The position numbers and the translations under genes were made by a program. Below, piece after piece: positions 56,084 through 64,000 of a stretch of DNA of 64,000 nucleotides; the stretch's first letter is position 1; every line of letters begins with the position of its first letter. The notes below the pieces were generated by a model that was not told the origin of the DNA, made no database searches, and saw nothing but the letters and a program-made list of their open reading frames with translations. Origin of the DNA: Thermomicrobium sp. 4228-Ro (GTDB lineage Bacteria; Chloroflexota; Chloroflexia; Thermomicrobiales; Thermomicrobiaceae); contig NZ_JAPFQM010000001.1 of NCBI RefSeq assembly GCF_026241205.1, forward strand, positions 1,302,001 to 1,366,000, read 5' to 3'.

Positions 56084-56721
56084 CGATCGCCGTCTTGTTG
56101 GTCGACGAGGAGCCGCGTGCCGCCTTCGCGCTGGCTGACGAGATCCGACCGGAGTCGCGCGAAGCTGTCGCACTGCTGCATCGCGTGGGGATCCGTGTCG
56201 CCATGTTGACCGGCGACCAGCGGGCTGTGGCATCGTGGGTGGCTCGGGAACTCGGTATCGACCGTTTCATGGCCGAAGTGCTGCCTGAGGACAAGCAGCA
56301 CTCCGTCCGCCAGCTCCAGCAGGAGGGACACATCGTCGCCATGGTCGGCGACGGGATCAACGACGCGCCGGCCTTGGTCGCGGCTGACCTGGGGATCGCC
56401 ATCGGCGCTGGTACCGATGTGGCGATCGAGAGCGCTGACGTGGTGCTGGTGCGCAACGATCCGCGCGATGTGGTCACGGTGCTGGAGCTGAGTCGCCGGA
56501 GTTACCGCAAGATGCTCGAGAACCTGGGATGGGCACTCGGCTACAACGTCATCGCCATTCCACTGGCTGCTGGCGTGCTGGCACCGTATGGCATCGTGCT
56601 CGCACCAGCGGTCGGCGCGTTGCTGATGTCGCTCAGCACGGTGATCGTCGCGCTGAACGCGCTCACCCTGCGAGCCGGCTCCGCGCTCTCGGGAAGTGTG
56701 GCGACAGCCCACGCGCACTGA
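56080..56721 (+). CDS. copB: Copper-type P1B ATPase (CopB), C-terminal part
   Basis: 213 residues beginning at ATG 56080, overlapping the stop of the previous part (ATGA). It holds the second half of the catalytic domain ([35 protein letters not shown]) and the last two helices, with the CopB signature [12 protein letters not shown]. Alone it cannot hydrolyse ATP. Either one base is missing at 56079-56080 (natural or by error) or the two parts are made as separate, assembling chains by translational coupling. Confidence 0.85.
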   Translation: MTIAVLLVDEEPRAAFALADEIRPESREAVALLHRVGIRVAMLTGDQRAVASWVARELGIDRFMAEVLPEDKQHSVRQLQQEGHIVAMVGDGINDAPALVAADLGIAIGAGTDVAIESADVVLVRNDPRDVVTVLELSRRSYRKMLENLGWALGYNVIAIPLAAGVLAPYGIVLAPAVGALLMSLSTVIVALNALTLRAGSALSGSVATAHAH

Positions 56722-56768
56722 CCGCGCGGCAGTCCGGCATAGTACGGTGGATCGGATACGGTTCTCGT

Positions 56769-57935
56769 TCAGTCCGAAGACGCTGTCGCGTGTGTCGAGA
56801 GCGGTACACCGGTGAGGAGCCGTGCGCGAAAGCCGCTCGGTAACGCGGAAGGCGCGACCTGCTTGCCGAAGAGGGCGACGCGGAAGCGCCCCATCCCACC
56901 TGGATCGAGGAGGTGAAAGGCCGCGGCACGCGCCGCAAGGTAGCGCTCGGCGGTCATGCCGGGCTCAGTCTGGAGCGCGACGAGCAGTTCACCCAGACCG
57001 CCGTGAGCGAGAAATTCGGCTTGCGTAGTGAGCGCGAGCGGTACGAGGCCGCGGTCCTGTGCTGCGAGCTCGAGCATCGTGAAGTCGACGTGCGCGGTGA
57101 TGTCCCGCTCGCCCGTGTCCTGGAACGGATCGTCGGCGACGGTGTGGCCAGCGTAGGTGCGGATCGTCCCGGTGGGAAAACGCTCGGCATCGTAGCGTTG
57201 CGGAACGGGATACCCGTAATCGAGGACGAGGAGAAACCCGCGATCGAGAAACCGTACGGCCTCGTCGAGCCAGGCGAGTATGGCCAGGCAGAGTTCGGTC
57301 GTCTGCCCCTCGGTCAGCTGCACGCCGAGTCGATCGAGCCAGTGGGCGAGTTCCGCTGTCGAGAGCGGCCCGGCGACTTCGACGAAGCGCGTCCCGTCCC
57401 AGCCGACGTACAGCTCGCGCAGCTGCCCTCGCTCGCAGCGGAGCCGGTGGACGGGCAGCGCGTCGAGCACTTCGTTGGCCAGCACGATACCGGTCACCGG
57501 TTCCCGCGGTGGCTCGATCGCGAGATGCCCGAATCCGGCCTGCTGGAAGCGAGCGACGAGCGCCTGTCGAGCGACGGGGCTCCGTTCGATCGGGCAATAG
57601 CGCACGCAGCCGAGCAGATCCGGTTCGTTCTCGGCCAGATAGGCGCAAATGCCCAGTGCGAGCGTACCGGTTCCCGGACCGTACTCGAGGAGCGTGAACG
57701 GGTCGGGCTGGCCGAGGGCGTCCCAGAGTTCGCGCAGTTGCCGGGCGATCACCCAGCCGAAAATGGGGTGCATCTCGGGTGCGGTCAGGTAGTCGCCGGT
57801 GCGACCCACTCGGATCGCACGTGTGTAATAGCCGTAATCCGGATCGTAAAGCGCGTACTCCATGTATCGGGCGAAGGTGATCGGCCCGGTGCGCTCGATT
57901 TCGTTGCGGATACGCGCGACGAGTTCCTGGCTCAC
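56769..57935 (-). CDS. SAM-dependent methyltransferase, MidA/NDUFAF7 family (DUF185)
   Basis: 388 residues. GPITFARYMEYALYDPDYGYY and the SAM site LLEYGPGTGTLA, then GIVLANEVLDALPVHR are the family signature. The human relative NDUFAF7 methylates an arginine of complex I; in bacteria the substrate is not settled. GTG 57935 with GGAGG upstream. Single gene, divergent from trmH. Confidence 0.88.
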   Translation of the reverse strand: MSQELVARIRNEIERTGPITFARYMEYALYDPDYGYYTRAIRVGRTGDYLTAPEMHPIFGWVIARQLRELWDALGQPDPFTLLEYGPGTGTLALGICAYLAENEPDLLGCVRYCPIERSPVARQALVARFQQAGFGHLAIEPPREPVTGIVLANEVLDALPVHRLRCERGQLRELYVGWDGTRFVEVAGPLSTAELAHWLDRLGVQLTEGQTTELCLAILAWLDEAVRFLDRGFLLVLDYGYPVPQRYDAERFPTGTIRTYAGHTVADDPFQDTGERDITAHVDFTMLELAAQDRGLVPLALTTQAEFLAHGGLGELLVALQTEPGMTAERYLAARAAAFHLLDPGGMGRFRVALFGKQVAPSALPSGFRARLLTGVPLSTHATASSD

Positions 57936-58019
57936 CGAGGCAGCCTCCGCTCCCTGCTCAGTCTACGCGATCGACGCTGCGCAGCGTATGGCTCCGTAGA
58001 ATCAGCCTAGGGGTGAACG

Positions 58020-58676
58020 ATGGAGCGACGCGAACGGCCGATCACCGAGCGACGCTTGCAGCGGATGCGCGAGGTGCTGGCACGTCGCCAGCCTGATCTG
58101 ACGGTCGTCCTCGAGAACGTGCACGACCCGCACAACGTGAGTGCGGTCCTGCGGTCCTGCGATGCGGTCGGCCTCTTGGCTGTCCATCTCGTCTACACCG
58201 TCGAGGCGTTTCCCGAGCTGTCCGAGAACGTGTCGGGCAGCGCGCTCAAGTGGCTCGACCTGGTCTTCCATCCGACGATCGCTGCCTGCTGCGAGACGCT
58301 CCGCTCGCAAGGGTTCACCATCTACGCAACCTATCTGGGCGATCTTGAACACAGTTTCGATCTCTACGAACTCGATCTGACCAGGCCAGTCGCGCTCGTC
58401 TTCGGGAACGAGCAACGGGGTGTGTCCGACGAGGCGGTCAGGCTGGCCGATGGGAACTTCGTGATTCCGATGATGGGAATGGTGCGGAGCCTCAATATCT
58501 CGGTCGCCTGTGCGGTCTCGCTCTACGAGGCCTTGCGCCAGCGCCGGTTGGCGGGCCAGTACGATCGGCCGAAGCTGAGCGAGGCGGAGCGGCTGGGGCG
58601 CCTGCGGCGCTGGCTGGAGCGCGAGGGGCGGGCGCTTCCGGAAGAACTCCTCGGCCCCTCGCTGTCCAGCAGCTGA
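58020..58676 (+). CDS. trmH: tRNA (guanosine-18-2'-O)-methyltransferase
   Basis: SPOUT-fold RNA methyltransferase (218 aa) with the three TrmH motifs: VHDPHNVSAVLRSCDAVG, VFGNEQRGVSDEA and IPMMGMVRSLNISVACAVSLYE. It starts RRQPDLTVVLENVHDPHNV like E. coli TrmH. The product methylates G18 of tRNA. GGGGTGAACG precedes the ATG. Confidence 0.92.
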   Translation: MERRERPITERRLQRMREVLARRQPDLTVVLENVHDPHNVSAVLRSCDAVGLLAVHLVYTVEAFPELSENVSGSALKWLDLVFHPTIAACCETLRSQGFTIYATYLGDLEHSFDLYELDLTRPVALVFGNEQRGVSDEAVRLADGNFVIPMMGMVRSLNISVACAVSLYEALRQRRLAGQYDRPKLSEAERLGRLRRWLEREGRALPEELLGPSLSSS

Positions 58677-58780
58677 CGGGCGATGCCGCGCGGACAAAGG
58701 GACGAGCCTCGTCGCGACGGCAGGTTGCGACGCCGGGTGGCGTGTCGCACCCTTGGCGTCGCGTCGCCAGTGCTGGACGA

Positions 58781-58808
58781 TGAGACGGAAAAGGTCAAAG
58801 TCGTCTCA
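58781..58808. promoter_or_regulatory. Inverted repeat before the TetR gene (operator candidate)
   Basis: TGAGACG and CGTCTCA, 14 bases apart, end 9 bases before the tetR ATG; the last base overlaps the ribosome-binding site AGGAG. This is a likely autoregulatory site. No clear -10 is visible. Confidence 0.55.
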
Positions 58809-58817
58809 GGAGTCTCC

Positions 58818-59528
58818 ATGCGGCGGATGCGGGCGAGCACGGAAGCGCGGATCATGGAGGCAGCCAGCCAGCTCTTCCTCCGGTACGGCTTCGAGAAGAC
58901 GACGATGGACGACATCGCCCGGGAAGCTCGGGTCGCCAAGGCGACGCTTTACCGCTACTGGCCGAGCAAGGAAGCGCTGTTCGAGTCGCTGCTCTATCGC
59001 GAGATCCGCCTGGTAAATCGTGACTTCCTCGCCCGCGTCGAAGCCGACTCACGGGGTGGCACGATCGGCCGGATCATCTACCACGGCTTTGCGGCGGCCT
59101 ACGACCGCCCGTTCCTGCGCGCCCTCATGACGACGGAAAGCCGGACGCTCGGTGACTTTCTCCGTCGCCACAGCCCTGACCTCTCGCATTGGCAGTTCCG
59201 GCTCGACCGGCAGCTCGTCGAGGCGTTGCAGCGCGCTGGCGTCCTGCGCGACGACATCGAGCCGGGATTGCTCACCTACCTCCTGTCGGTGGTTTCGCTC
59301 GGCCTAGCGAGCGCGGCCGAGTTCATCGCGCCCGACTACGCACCGCCGGTGGAGGCCCTGACCGAGGGGATCGCCGAGATGGTCGAGCAGGCTTTCGCAC
59401 CGCCGGGTGACGGTGATTCGGCGCGCGGCAAGGAGGTCCTGCGCCACTTCATCGGTGTGATCGACGAGCGTCTCGCCGAGCTGGAGCGAGCGACCCGCCG
59501 GAGACTGCTGGAAGGAGACGCGGTATGA
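58818..59528 (+). CDS. TetR/AcrR family transcriptional regulator
   Basis: 236 residues. N-terminal HTH: IMEAASQLFLRYGFEKTTMDDIAREARVAKATLYRYWPSKEALFES pattern (residues about 11-57), then a helical ligand-binding domain. ATG 58818 has AGGAG five bases upstream. It overlaps the ABC exporter ATPase by four bases, so it almost certainly controls that transporter, probably in response to a drug-like ligand. Confidence 0.9.
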   Translation: MRRMRASTEARIMEAASQLFLRYGFEKTTMDDIAREARVAKATLYRYWPSKEALFESLLYREIRLVNRDFLARVEADSRGGTIGRIIYHGFAAAYDRPFLRALMTTESRTLGDFLRRHSPDLSHWQFRLDRQLVEALQRAGVLRDDIEPGLLTYLLSVVSLGLASAAEFIAPDYAPPVEALTEGIAEMVEQAFAPPGDGDSARGKEVLRHFIGVIDERLAELERATRRRLLEGDAV

Positions 59529-60451
59529 GCGGGAACCTGCCCATCACGGTCGAGCAGTTGACCCGGAGCTATGGAATGCAACGTGGCGTCATCGACCTGA
59601 CCTTCACGGTCGAGCCGGGTGAGATCTACGGTTTCTTGGGGCCGAACGGTGCTGGGAAGACGACAACGATCCGCGTCCTCATGGGGTTCCTCCGCCCGAC
59701 GAGCGGCAGCGCTCGTGTCTTCGGTCTCGATTGCTGGAGCGAGTCGACACGTGTGAAGGAGCGCGTCGGCTATGTTCCGGGTGACGTCCGGATCTGGGAG
59801 GACATGACGGGCAAGCAATTCCTCGAGTTCATGGGGGCATTCCGACCGTCTGTCTCGCCCGAGCGGCGCAGGATGCTTCTCGAGCGGTTCCAGGTCGAAC
59901 TCGACAAGCGGATCAAGCAACTGTCACGCGGCAATCGACAGAAGCTCGCCCTCGTCCAGGCGTTCCTGCACGATCCGCCGCTCCTCGTCCTCGACGAGCC
60001 GACCAGCGGGCTAGACCCGCTCATGCAGCACGAATTCCTGACCTTCCTGCTGGAAGAGAAGGAACGTGGCAAGACCATCTTCCTTTCCTCGCACCAGCTC
60101 CCGGAGGTCGAACGGGTGGCTGATCGAGTCGGGATCATTCGGGAGGGGCGTCTCGTCGCGGTCCTCACGAGGGAGGAACTGAAACAGCGCCGGACGCGTC
60201 CGATGGAAGTCGTCTTCGCCGAGCCAGTCGACCCGGAGCGTTTCGCTGACCTGCCGGGAGTGCGCGTCCTCTCCGTCGAGAACGGGGGAACGCGTTTCCA
60301 GCTCGGGGTGCGCGACGATCTCCGGGCGCTCCTGCGCCGGCTGGCCGAGCTGCCGACCGTCGATTTGACGTACGCCCCGCCCGACCTGGAGAGTGTCTTC
60401 CTCACCTATTACCAGGCTGAGCACCGTGAGCGACAGGAGGCGGCGTCATGA
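59525..60451 (+). CDS. ABC exporter ATPase subunit (drug/antibiotic type)
   Basis: 308 residues. Walker A GPNGAGKTTT, Q-loop region YVPGDVRIWEDM, signature LSRGNRQKLAL, Walker B LLVLDEPTSGLDP, switch His in SSHQLPEVERVAD. The DrrA/CcmA-like class with a C-terminal extension (residues 220-300). Its ATG overlaps the tetR stop and its stop overlaps the permease start, so the three are coupled. Confidence 0.92.
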   Translation: MSGNLPITVEQLTRSYGMQRGVIDLTFTVEPGEIYGFLGPNGAGKTTTIRVLMGFLRPTSGSARVFGLDCWSESTRVKERVGYVPGDVRIWEDMTGKQFLEFMGAFRPSVSPERRRMLLERFQVELDKRIKQLSRGNRQKLALVQAFLHDPPLLVLDEPTSGLDPLMQHEFLTFLLEEKERGKTIFLSSHQLPEVERVADRVGIIREGRLVAVLTREELKQRRTRPMEVVFAEPVDPERFADLPGVRVLSVENGGTRFQLGVRDDLRALLRRLAELPTVDLTYAPPDLESVFLTYYQAEHRERQEAAS

Positions 60452-61257
60452 GCTGGCCGATGGTCTGGAAGGCGATACGGGATCTCAGGTGGACGGTGTT
60501 CTGGTATGCCCTCGGGTTGGCGGTCTACATCGTGCTGCTCGCCTCGTTCTACCCGACGCTCGAGCGCCAGCGCGAGGAATTCGAGCGCGTGCTCCAACAG
60601 TACCCGGAGTTCCTCTTTCGTGTGTTCGGGATCGATCCCCAGCACACCCTGTTCACGAGCTTCGCTGGGTTCATGCATGCAGAAACGTTCGGTTTTATCT
60701 GGCCAGCGACGGCGCTGATTTTCGTCGTCCTGAGCGGTGCGGCAGCGGTCGCGCAGGAGGTCGAGCGTGGCACGGCGGAATTCTGGCTGTCGGTGCCGGT
60801 CTCGCGCGCTCGCTTGCTCATGAGCAAGCAGCTCGCATTGCTCGCTGGCATCCTGTTCGTCGTCCTGACCAGTGCGGTCGCGCTCGCCGCGAGTGCGGCT
60901 GCGTTCGGCGGCGAGTTGACTGGCCGCGGGCTCGGCCAGCTCGTCCTGACATTGACGAGTTTCCTCGTCGCCTTCGCTGGGTTGGCCACGCTCGCTTCGG
61001 CCTTCACGAGCGAGCGGTCGAAAGCGGCAGGCCTCGTCGCGGGCGTGATTCTCCTCATGTATCTCGCCTGGCTCGTCGCGGGTCTCAGCGAGGAAGCACG
61101 CTGGCTTCGTTACCTTTCGCTCATGACAGCCTATGACCCGCAAGCCGCGATGCTGGGTGGGCTGGCCTGGTACAAGCCGATCGTCCATCTTGTGGTCGGC
61201 ATCGGCGCGGCGCTCGCGGCACTCGTCGTGTTTGCCCGACGTGATATCGTGGCCTGA
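60448..61257 (+). CDS. ABC-2 type exporter permease
   Basis: 269 residues, six membrane helices (about 17-37, 78-98, 125-150, 165-185, 195-215 and 243-263) with a helical loop between the first two. The VAQEVERGTAEFWLSVPVSR segment is the ABC-2 coupling region. It is the partner of the ATPase upstream. Substrate unknown. Confidence 0.88.
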   Translation: MSWPMVWKAIRDLRWTVFWYALGLAVYIVLLASFYPTLERQREEFERVLQQYPEFLFRVFGIDPQHTLFTSFAGFMHAETFGFIWPATALIFVVLSGAAAVAQEVERGTAEFWLSVPVSRARLLMSKQLALLAGILFVVLTSAVALAASAAAFGGELTGRGLGQLVLTLTSFLVAFAGLATLASAFTSERSKAAGLVAGVILLMYLAWLVAGLSEEARWLRYLSLMTAYDPQAAMLGGLAWYKPIVHLVVGIGAALAALVVFARRDIVA

Positions 61258-61308
61258 GGACATGGCACACTAGAGAGAGACGGGCCGGTACAGCGAGAGG
61301 GGGACGCG

Positions 61309-61848
61309 ATGGCTGAACTCACTGGCAAGCGGGTCGCGATGTTGCTCGCCAAGGATTTCGAGGACGTCGAGGCGACCGATCCGAAGCAGTACCTGGAGGC
61401 GCGTGGCGCCGAGGTCGTGATCGTCGGCCTCGACCGGGAGCCGATCACCGGCAAGAAGGGAACCGTGCTGCAGCCGGACAAGACGATCGACGAGGTGACG
61501 GTCGAGGAGTTCGATGCGCTGGTCATTCCGGGCGGTGGCTCGCCCGAAAACCTTCGCATCGATGACCGAGCGGTCGCCTTCGCGCGCGCCTTCGTCGAGA
61601 GCGGCAAGCCGGTCGCGGCCATCTGCCACGGGCCGCAACTCTTGATCTCGGCCGATGTGTTGCGTGGCCGGACGGTCACCTGCGTCAAGAAGATCCGCGA
61701 CGACGTGAAGAACGCCGGTGCGATCTACGTCGACGAGGCGGTGGTCATCGACGGGAACCTGATCACCTCGCGTGTCCCGGCGGATCTGCCGCTCTTCGAC
61801 GAAGCGATCGCCAAGGCGCTGGCTGCTGTCCCAGCGCGCGGTGATTGA
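61309..61848 (+). CDS. DJ-1/PfpI family protein
   Basis: 179 residues. The nucleophile cysteine is in AAICHGPQLL (the elbow of the family) and LVIPGGGSPENLR supplies the oxyanion region. Members act as deglycases/glyoxalase III, chaperones or peptidases; this close to the YhbO/PfpI branch. GAGAGGGGGACG precedes the ATG. 51 bases after the exporter. Confidence 0.88.
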   Translation: MAELTGKRVAMLLAKDFEDVEATDPKQYLEARGAEVVIVGLDREPITGKKGTVLQPDKTIDEVTVEEFDALVIPGGGSPENLRIDDRAVAFARAFVESGKPVAAICHGPQLLISADVLRGRTVTCVKKIRDDVKNAGAIYVDEAVVIDGNLITSRVPADLPLFDEAIAKALAAVPARGD

Positions 61849-61884
61849 ACTCCTGCCTTGTACCAGCGGGTGGGCGGCCGGTCT

Positions 61885-62730
61885 TCAGCGGCCGGTCGCC
61901 TGCTCTTGCATTTCGGCCCGCACGCGTTCGATCCGGTCGCGCAACCGTCGGGCTACGTCCCGGGCTGCCTGAGCGAAATCGCTCCCGCGACTCGCATAGA
62001 GGATCGCCCGCGAGACGGTGACGAGCAGGGGGCCGTTTCCTTCGCTGATCCCCGCGCGTACTGCTTCCTCCAGGTCACCGCCCTGCGCACCGACACCGGG
62101 AGCCAGGATCGGGAGATCCGGGCAGCGTTGCCGGATCAGTGCGAGGTCGACCGGGTACGTCGCACCGGCGACGATCCCAAGATTTCCGTATCGTTCGTTC
62201 CATTCCCGCACGCGATCGGCTAACCAGAGGTACAGGGGGTCACCGGCTTCGCCGACCGGCGCGTCCTGCAGCTCGACCGCACCCGGATTCGAGGTGCGCA
62301 CTAGGACGAAGACGCCGCGGTCAGCGTACGCGAAGAACGGCTCGAGTGCCTCGCTGCCGAGGTAGGGATGCACGGTGACCGCATCGAAGCCCAATGCCTC
62401 GAAGACCGCCTGCGCGTACGCAGCCGACGTGCTCGCGATGTCGCTGAGCTTGGCATCCAGGATGACTGGGATCTCCGGTGGAACGAGTTGCCGCGTTTCG
62501 GCGAGCGCCTCGATGCCCGCGGCACCGTGGGCGAGATAAAAAGCGAGGTTCGGCTTGTAGGCGCAGACGAGGTCGCTCGTCGCCGCGACGATCGCGCGGT
62601 TGAACGCGACGATGCCGCGCGCATCGCGCGTCACCCCCTCGGGAAACCGTTCGGGGTCGGGATCGAGTCCGATGCACAGGAGTGACTGGTTGCGGGCTAT
62701 CGCCTGCTCGAGACGCTCGCGAAACGCCAC
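61885..62730 (-). CDS. pyrF: Orotidine 5'-phosphate decarboxylase (type 2)
   Basis: Last step of UMP synthesis. 281 aa from GTG 62730 (AAAGGAG upstream). LCIGLDPDPERFP, KPNLAFYLAHG, the catalytic block VILDAKLSDIASTSAAYA (Asp92, Lys94, Asp97) and VLVRTSNPGA are type 2 features; most type 2 enzymes have DAKRGDI, here DAKLSDI. Other pyr genes are not nearby. Confidence 0.93.
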   Translation of the reverse strand: MAFRERLEQAIARNQSLLCIGLDPDPERFPEGVTRDARGIVAFNRAIVAATSDLVCAYKPNLAFYLAHGAAGIEALAETRQLVPPEIPVILDAKLSDIASTSAAYAQAVFEALGFDAVTVHPYLGSEALEPFFAYADRGVFVLVRTSNPGAVELQDAPVGEAGDPLYLWLADRVREWNERYGNLGIVAGATYPVDLALIRQRCPDLPILAPGVGAQGGDLEEAVRAGISEGNGPLLVTVSRAILYASRGSDFAQAARDVARRLRDRIERVRAEMQEQATGR

Positions 62731-62793
62731 GACCGCGCTCCTTTCACGAGCCCTAGAATAGCAAGGAACCCGACACGGGTGTCCGAGCATGCC

Positions 62794-64000
62794 ATGACGA
62801 CCGGTGACGAGCTACTCACGACGACGCTCCAGCGTCTCTTCGGTCCACGGCTCGGGGGCTGGGCCAGTGCACCGGCTCGAGGCCGGTCAGTGCCTGAGCG
62901 CCTTGCCGTCGTGTGGTGGCGAGGACAGCTCGTGCTCCTGCTCGCTCGTCTCTGCTGGAGACGTCCTCGGGTCGATCTCGCTGATTTCGTGCTCGCACTC
63001 CATCTCCACGGTGCGACGCTGCGGGACCTCGCGGCGGTCAGTGGGCTCGACGAGGAGCGATTGAGCCAGCTGGTTCTCGAGGCTCGCCGGCGCTACAGCG
63101 CATCCTGGGTGTCCCCGTGCCCGGACGGTGCTGACCTCGTGACCCGCTGGCGCGACCTCGCAGCCGAGCCCGACAGCTGGCGGCTGTTGCTAGCGCACAG
63201 CGCGTCGTGCCGATCCTGTCGTTTCGCCCTCGCCGCCTGCCGCCTCGCCGATGAGCGCTTCGCGGCTGGCCCGCTCGAACACGGCGTCGTTGCACGATCC
63301 CGCCCAGGCAACCGGTTCGTCCGTGCACTCGCCGTGCTGGCCGTGCTGCTGCTGGTGCTCGGACTGGGTTACCCGCTGCGGCGGGAGCCAGCACCCGCTC
63401 TGCTGGATGCTGTGCCACCAGTGTCCGGCCCGTTCGTCTGGCTCGGATCGGCTGGGCCGTACAGCCTGGCCTTCGATCTGGGGCGGCGCCAGTGGATGCC
63501 CGTGCCAGTCCAGTTTCCTGTCGATGCAGGGAGCTTCCGTCTGCTCAGCCCGGACGACCAGCTGGTCGCAACCTGGACACCTGACCCGCCGCGCGAACCG
63601 CGCTGGCTCGACGTGCTCGCGCTCGACGGCACGCGGATCGCGCACTGGCGGTGGGACAAGACGACGACACGGCGGCCGCTCGGCTGGCTCGATCGTGTGA
63701 CCCTGCTCGTGCGCGAGACACCGAGCCGCCTTCCCTACGAGCGCGAGGCCGAATATCTCGAGCGGCTCCAGCAGTCTTCCCGCTTGCTCGCGGTTTCAAT
63801 CCCGAGCGGCCAGGAAACGATACTGGCTCAGGAGCTGGTGAGCGATGCCGTCCCGGCACCGGACGGGAGAACGCTCGCGCTCGTGCGAGCCATGGAGCCG
63901 TTCGGCACTGGAGCGACGAGTCGTGCGATCGAGCTCCGCACGCTAGGTGGAGCGGAGTCTGCCGGTACGCTCGCGCGCGTCGACGGCTATCTGGGCTCGA
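62794..64000 (+). CDS. Membrane protein with HTH and anti-sigma zinc motif, incomplete at the right edge
   Basis: 402 codons are seen and the frame continues past 64000. GTG 62779 is an in-frame alternative start five codons earlier. N-terminal cytoplasmic part: an HTH-like GATLRDLAAVSGLDEERLSQ (about 73-92), much like sigma factor region 4, then His135-x3-Cys139-x2-Cys142 (HSASCRSC), the zinc motif of ZAS anti-sigma factors. A single membrane helix (about 177-194) leads to an outer domain with beta-propeller-like repeats (PYSLAFDLGRRQW, WLDVLALDGTRIAHW). No known family matches as a whole. A role in signal transduction across the membrane is inferred. Confidence 0.7.
   Translation, partial: MTTGDELLTTTLQRLFGPRLGGWASAPARGRSVPERLAVVWWRGQLVLLLARLCWRRPRVDLADFVLALHLHGATLRDLAAVSGLDEERLSQLVLEARRRYSASWVSPCPDGADLVTRWRDLAAEPDSWRLLLAHSASCRSCRFALAACRLADERFAAGPLEHGVVARSRPGNRFVRALAVLAVLLLVLGLGYPLRREPAPALLDAVPPVSGPFVWLGSAGPYSLAFDLGRRQWMPVPVQFPVDAGSFRLLSPDDQLVATWTPDPPREPRWLDVLALDGTRIAHWRWDKTTTRRPLGWLDRVTLLVRETPSRLPYEREAEYLERLQQSSRLLAVSIPSGQETILAQELVSDAVPAPDGRTLALVRAMEPFGTGATSRAIELRTLGGAESAGTLARVDGYLGS

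Overview
The window is compact, GC-rich bacterial chromosome with many GTG starts, strong GGAGG ribosome-binding sites and numerous 4-base stop/start overlaps. The gene set (hrcA-grpE-dnaK with a CIRCE box, ScpAB, RqcH, HslUV, TatC, a Rrf2/cysteine desulfurase pair, SPW-repeat and DUF1015 proteins, several solute-binding lipoproteins) and the absence of lipopolysaccharide or outer-membrane genes fit a high-GC Chloroflexota, most likely a thermophile of the class Thermomicrobia. That assignment is inference from gene content, not a database result. No rRNA, tRNA, CRISPR array, insertion sequence, integrase or replication origin was seen.

Layout. 1-2119: heat-shock operon hrcA-grpE-dnaK on the minus strand behind a sigma70-type promoter and a near-perfect CIRCE operator. 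2.2-4.5 kb: a secreted MA-type peptidase and prfB, which carries the classical programmed +1 frameshift. 4.6-6.3 kb: Rrf2 regulator plus cysteine desulfurase. 6.3-8.2 kb: scpB, scpA and a site-2 protease. 8.2-12.2 kb: oligopeptide ABC ATPases OppF/OppD with a binding lipoprotein but no permeases. 12.2-14.0 kb: branched-chain aminotransferase and a HpcH/HpaI aldolase. 14.1-15.6 kb: a visibly less GC-rich island with a secreted Trp/Cys-rich orphan protein and a tiny hydrophobic peptide. 15.5-21.6 kb: fatty-acid cluster yceD-rpmF-fabH-fabD-fabG-accC-nusB-acpP. 21.7-29.0 kb: tatC, rqcH, gmk, def, priA and a D-cysteine desulfhydrase-like enzyme. 29.1-33.5 kb: class III aminotransferase, second IlvE-like enzyme, second binding lipoprotein with a Tat-like signal. 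33.6-41.8 kb: ROK kinase, polyprenyl-type glycosyltransferase, hslU, hslV, topA, manC, dprA. 41.9-44.0 kb: PhoB/PhoR-type two-component pair. 44.3-47.3 kb: large surface protein interrupted by a frameshift, then an SPW membrane protein, each followed by a terminator. 47.4-53.2 kb: DUF1015, a small orphan and three overlapping glycosyltransferases. 53.3-56.7 kb: endonuclease III, nitroreductase, and a CopB-type copper ATPase behind a CsoR-like operator but broken into three reading frames. 56.8-64 kb: MidA-like methyltransferase, trmH, a TetR/ABC exporter operon, DJ-1/PfpI protein, pyrF, and the start of a membrane protein with a sigma-region-4-like HTH and an anti-sigma zinc motif.

Most of the window is housekeeping. 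The least explained parts are the orphan secreted island at 14.1-15.2 kb, the frameshifted surface protein, the fragmented copper ATPase with its intact-looking operator, the double-domain glycosyltransferase cluster, and the HTH/zinc/membrane fusion at the right edge.
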